Shown: positions 61,560-64,000 of the stretch, piece after piece
How the letters are laid out: the number at the start of each line of letters is the position of its first letter
Position numbering within the stretch: the stretch's first letter is position 1
Translations under genes and position numbers: made by a program
The notes under the pieces: model-generated
Told to the model about the DNA's origin: nothing
Databases searched by the model: none
The model's input: only the letters and a program-made list of their open reading frames with translations
Assembly (NCBI GenBank): GCA_026027325.1
Contig: JAMSLZ010000002.1
Location: 1,612,001 to 1,676,000 of the forward strand
DNA from: Actinomucor elegans
Taxonomy: Eukaryota; Mucoromycota; Mucoromycetes; Mucorales; Mucoraceae
Direction: 5' to 3'
Length of the DNA: 64,000 bases

Positions 61560-61694
61560 TGCATTAACCTGGTTTCCAAGTTGCCATGAAATTCACTTTA
61601 TTTCACTTTAAATTCAGGTGAAAGCACTAATTCACTTGAAATTCACTTGATTTGCCATGAATTCACTTTATTTCACTTTTTTTTTCCCATAGTG
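61560..61694 (-). repeat. Right end of the CMC element: subterminal motifs and inverted repeat
   Basis: Repeated ATTCACTT(TA/GA) motifs, e.g. AATTCACTTGAAATTCACTT, then a T run and TTTTTCCCATAGTG at 61681-61694, which is the complement of the left end. Confidence 0.82.
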
Positions 61695-62207
61695 AGAATT
61701 ACCCTTTGAATCGACGCCAACCAATAAAAATGATGTTTCATAGCAGTAGTATATTAAATTTTTATGATATTAAAATGAGTTCATACATCGTAATGCAGCT
61801 TTGTTTGACACTACCAAGCATATACTGGTATTTGTTTATATATTTTTATATGTATAGTTGTCATCGATATGATCGAGTAACTTAATTTTACCCAGAGGAT
61901 AGTAACAAAAAAATAACAAATGAATACCTGAATATTGAATAATTTTTATCGGACGCCAATAAACAAATAAACTTCACACTTTAGTTTATTTTATCGCTTC
62001 ACTCCTTGGCTTCTGTCTATTACGTTAATAATATGTGAAATACATCAAGCTTCTATACTTAGTTTGCAAAATTTGGTTACTCGACGTCAAGTTGCGTAAC
62101 CATAACATTCAAACACCTTTAATTGATCTACTACTACCTTGTTACTCCATCTATTACCTTAGCTTACTAATAACTCTCATTTTTCAACAGTGGATATGGT
62201 TTGCATC
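61695..62207. other. Intergenic, AT-rich
   Basis: 513 bp right of the transposon with no coding signal seen. Confidence 0.5.
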
Positions 62208-62429
62208 TTAAACAAAGGCGGTGTTTATATAGATTGTTTTTTCGTAACGAGTGGCTTGTGACCCATCATCTTCTGGAGTGATCAAATAGATGGCGTAGTA
62301 AGACGTTCCCCAAGATCCATTGGTAGTGAGCCGTAATCACGAATACTTTCGAGATTAAAGTTGAACAAGAACGCATTGTGCTGTGGATCAATGACGAGTT
62401 TGTTATCCACTATAGAATCATACTTTGAC
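62208..62429 (-). CDS. Coding fragment, possible last exon of the Kelch gene
   Basis: After an acceptor at 62430 the minus strand reads SKYDSIVDNKLVIDPQHNAF, LFNFNLESIRDYGS and, after a one-base shift, NGSWGTSYYAIYLITPEDDG, ending EKTIYINTAFV before a stop at 62208-62210. The composition is protein-like and hydrophilic. It follows the Kelch repeats on the same strand, so it may be the C-terminal exon of that gene or the end of a separate one. A 24-nt A run lies between them. No family is recognised. Confidence 0.4.
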
Positions 62430-62576
62430 CTGATGAGATGGCATCAGTATTATTACCGCTTTAAGTTCTACAAGGCATGTTTTTTTATTTATTTTAAACA
62501 AAAAAAAAAAAAAAAAAAAAAAAACTAGCAAACCTTTCTTCTTCTTCCTCTTGCGTATATATATATACATACATAT

Positions 62577-64000
62577 TTAAACGTCTATTTCAAAATTTGT
62601 AATTTGAGGCAAATAGGCACAAGCACTAAGTTCCAACATGTACACATCATCAAGACATTTCTACCATCATAGCCACCTAATATGTATAGTCTTGAATCAT
62701 GTAAAACTGAAGTGATATCCTCTTGGAGACGGTGCACCGCCATAGATCTTTCTCGTTTCCCAGCTCATGGTCACTATATAAAAGGATAAGTATCAATCTA
62801 ACAAGCTTTTATATATATAATATATATATATACATGTCTATTTACCAAGTTTAATAGCAAAACATCGTTCGAATATCTACTTCCATCATGTCCACCAAAA
62901 CAAAGACATAGGACCCTACTTGAGTGGCTGAATGAGCTAATCTCGGTACAGCGCGATCCAAATCGATCTGGCTCCATCTACTGGTAACGTATATATACAA
63001 GTAAGTCATTGTGAATAAGCATATTTTTTTATCACTTACCCAAATCCAGTACATAGACATCACTAAAACATTCATGACCGTCACTTCCGCCATAGATGAT
63101 CAATTTATCTTTGACTAGATTGCTTGTATGATAGCCACGCGCAATAGGCGGAGTTCCTTCAGGATGCAGTCTTGACCAACGCGGTGTATTTGGATCAGAT
63201 ACATCCAAAGTATGCACATCCGCCAGCGCACGCGCACCATCACCACCGCCTACAATAATAATCTTTTGATTCCAAATACAAGTCGTATGAGCACGTCTTG
63301 GACTTGGTGCCTCACCCTCCACCTTGGGTTTTGACCAACTCAGTGTATCTATATAGCATAGAATAAGTTTACAAGTTCATTCATGAATGTGTTTGTAGGT
63401 TACCAATGTTTAATACATAGAGATCATTGAAATAGTTGGGCCCATCTCCACCTCCAAACACCCAAAGACTATAGGATTTTTTACCTCCACCTACATCTTT
63501 TTCGACTGTAGTACATGAATGTGCACGACATGGTGGTGGAACTTGACCTGTTGTACGAGGCTTTGACCAAGTCAATGTATCTAAAAACGTGTCAATACGC
63601 TCTGTAGAACATCAAAAAAGGAGGTCTTACCCATATCAAGCACATAGAGTGTATTGAAACAAGTCTTCATATCACATCCACCGAAAACATACAGATACTC
63701 GCCAATGAGATTAGAAGAATGTGCTCGAAGAGGCCTTGAAGGTGATCGGCCATAGGTGATTGCTCGCGACCAGTACATACCAGCAGCTGGTGCAGGTGGT
63801 ACGTTGGGACTAATACTTAATTCAACAGCAGCTGCCATATGATCTGACATATGAACTGGTCTTTTTGAAGTGGATTTGTGATGGTACATACTGTTTGTAT
63901 GCGAACGATGCTGTCTATTATTAGTGTTGATTGGTGCAGAATGAGTATTATTAGAGGTAGTATGAAGTAGTAGAAGTAGATGTATGAATGGAAGAAATAT
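62577..64000 (-). CDS. Kelch-repeat beta-propeller protein (5' end at or beyond window edge; indels)
   Basis: Exons 63889(or further)-63631, 63580-63404, 63348-63040, 62980-62846 and 62773-62577, each carrying about one Kelch repeat with the hallmark paired Gly: SNLIGEYLYVFGGCD, SLWVFGGGDGPNYFNDLYVL, TTCIWNQKIIIVGGGDGA, NLVKDKLIIYGGSDGHECFS and, after frame repair, GGHDGSRYSNDVLLL and YILGGYDGRNV. Introns split the repeats at the same place (after LDMG, LNIG, LDLG). The first three exons are intact; the last two contain about five one-base indels, e.g. in the A run 62897-62900 and the CC at 62845-62846. The frame is open to base 64000 with no further ATG, so the true start may lie outside. 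Kelch propellers bind proteins; the partner is unknown. Confidence 0.8.

Larger units (their letters stand above)
56494..61694 (+). mobile_element. CACTA/CMC-type DNA transposon, 5.2 kb, degenerate
   Basis: Bounded by a 14-bp terminal inverted repeat: CACTATGGGAAAAA at 56494-56507 and its complement at 61681-61694. Both ends carry subterminal repeats based on ATTCACTTG/AATTCACT, as CACTA elements do. Inside are a minus-strand two-exon gene (56979-57652) and, on the plus strand, fragments of a Tnp2-like transposase. I cannot find a 3-bp target duplication (left flank TAA, right flank AGA), so boundaries may have decayed. The element sits 135 bp from the INCENP start codon. Confidence 0.82.

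Noticed and set aside
56486..61702. Target-site duplication of the transposon (3 or 8 bp)
   Set aside because: The flanks (CATGATAA on the left, AGAATTAC on the right) do not match.

Overview
The window is nuclear DNA of a filamentous fungus, most likely a mucoralean or related early-diverging zygomycete. The evidence is AT-rich intergenic DNA, many short introns (mostly 47-80 bp, GT-AG, CTAAC/CTGAC-like branch sites), eukaryotic housekeeping genes and one nuclear-type tRNA. There are no bacterial operons. I placed exons by reading donor and acceptor sites and checking phase; gene names rest on motif and family recognition, not on a database search.

Layout. 1-1.03 kb: 3' end of an unrecognised gene. 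3.8-5.2 kb (-): protein with an integrase-type H2C2 zinc finger. 6.4-8.4 kb (-): BCS1 AAA ATPase. 11.1-13.5 kb (+): PP2A B56 subunit. 13.5-22.5 kb: gene-poor, repeat-bearing tract with one tRNA-Glu. 22.5-27.4 kb: an acidic hypothetical protein, Mpp10 (-) and a phytanoyl-CoA dioxygenase-like protein. 29.2-33.2 kb (-): a low-complexity protein, Tim10 and a ubinuclein/Hpc2-like histone chaperone subunit. 33.9-38.6 kb: mitofusin (+), She9/Mdm33 (-) and a PPIL3-type cyclophilin (+). 40.8-43.9 kb: a FYVE protein (-) and a coiled-coil protein (+). 44.1-51.7 kb (+): a 7TM-RGS receptor, NDUFAF7 and an OPT oligopeptide transporter. 54.9-56.4 kb (-): INCENP. 56.5-61.7 kb: a CACTA-type (CMC) DNA transposon. 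62.2-64 kb (-): a Kelch-repeat protein running towards the right edge.

The genes are not a pathway cluster. Five of them (BCS1, TIM10, mitofusin, She9/Mdm33, NDUFAF7) serve mitochondria, and two (INCENP and possibly the CENP-K-like protein) serve centromeres. Pairs such as She9/PPIL3 and ubinuclein/mitofusin are divergent and probably share promoters.

Two features stand out. First, the CMC element has CACTATGGGAAAAA ends, subterminal repeat arrays, a broken transposase and an intact, intron-containing second gene. A 283-bp part of it recurs at 16.2 kb. Second, genes left of about 44 kb have clean frames, while almost every gene to the right carries one or more single-base indels, often in homopolymers and even in essential genes. 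That pattern suggests a local drop in consensus quality more than a run of pseudogenes. Dispersed, degenerate repeat families also fill much of the intergenic space.
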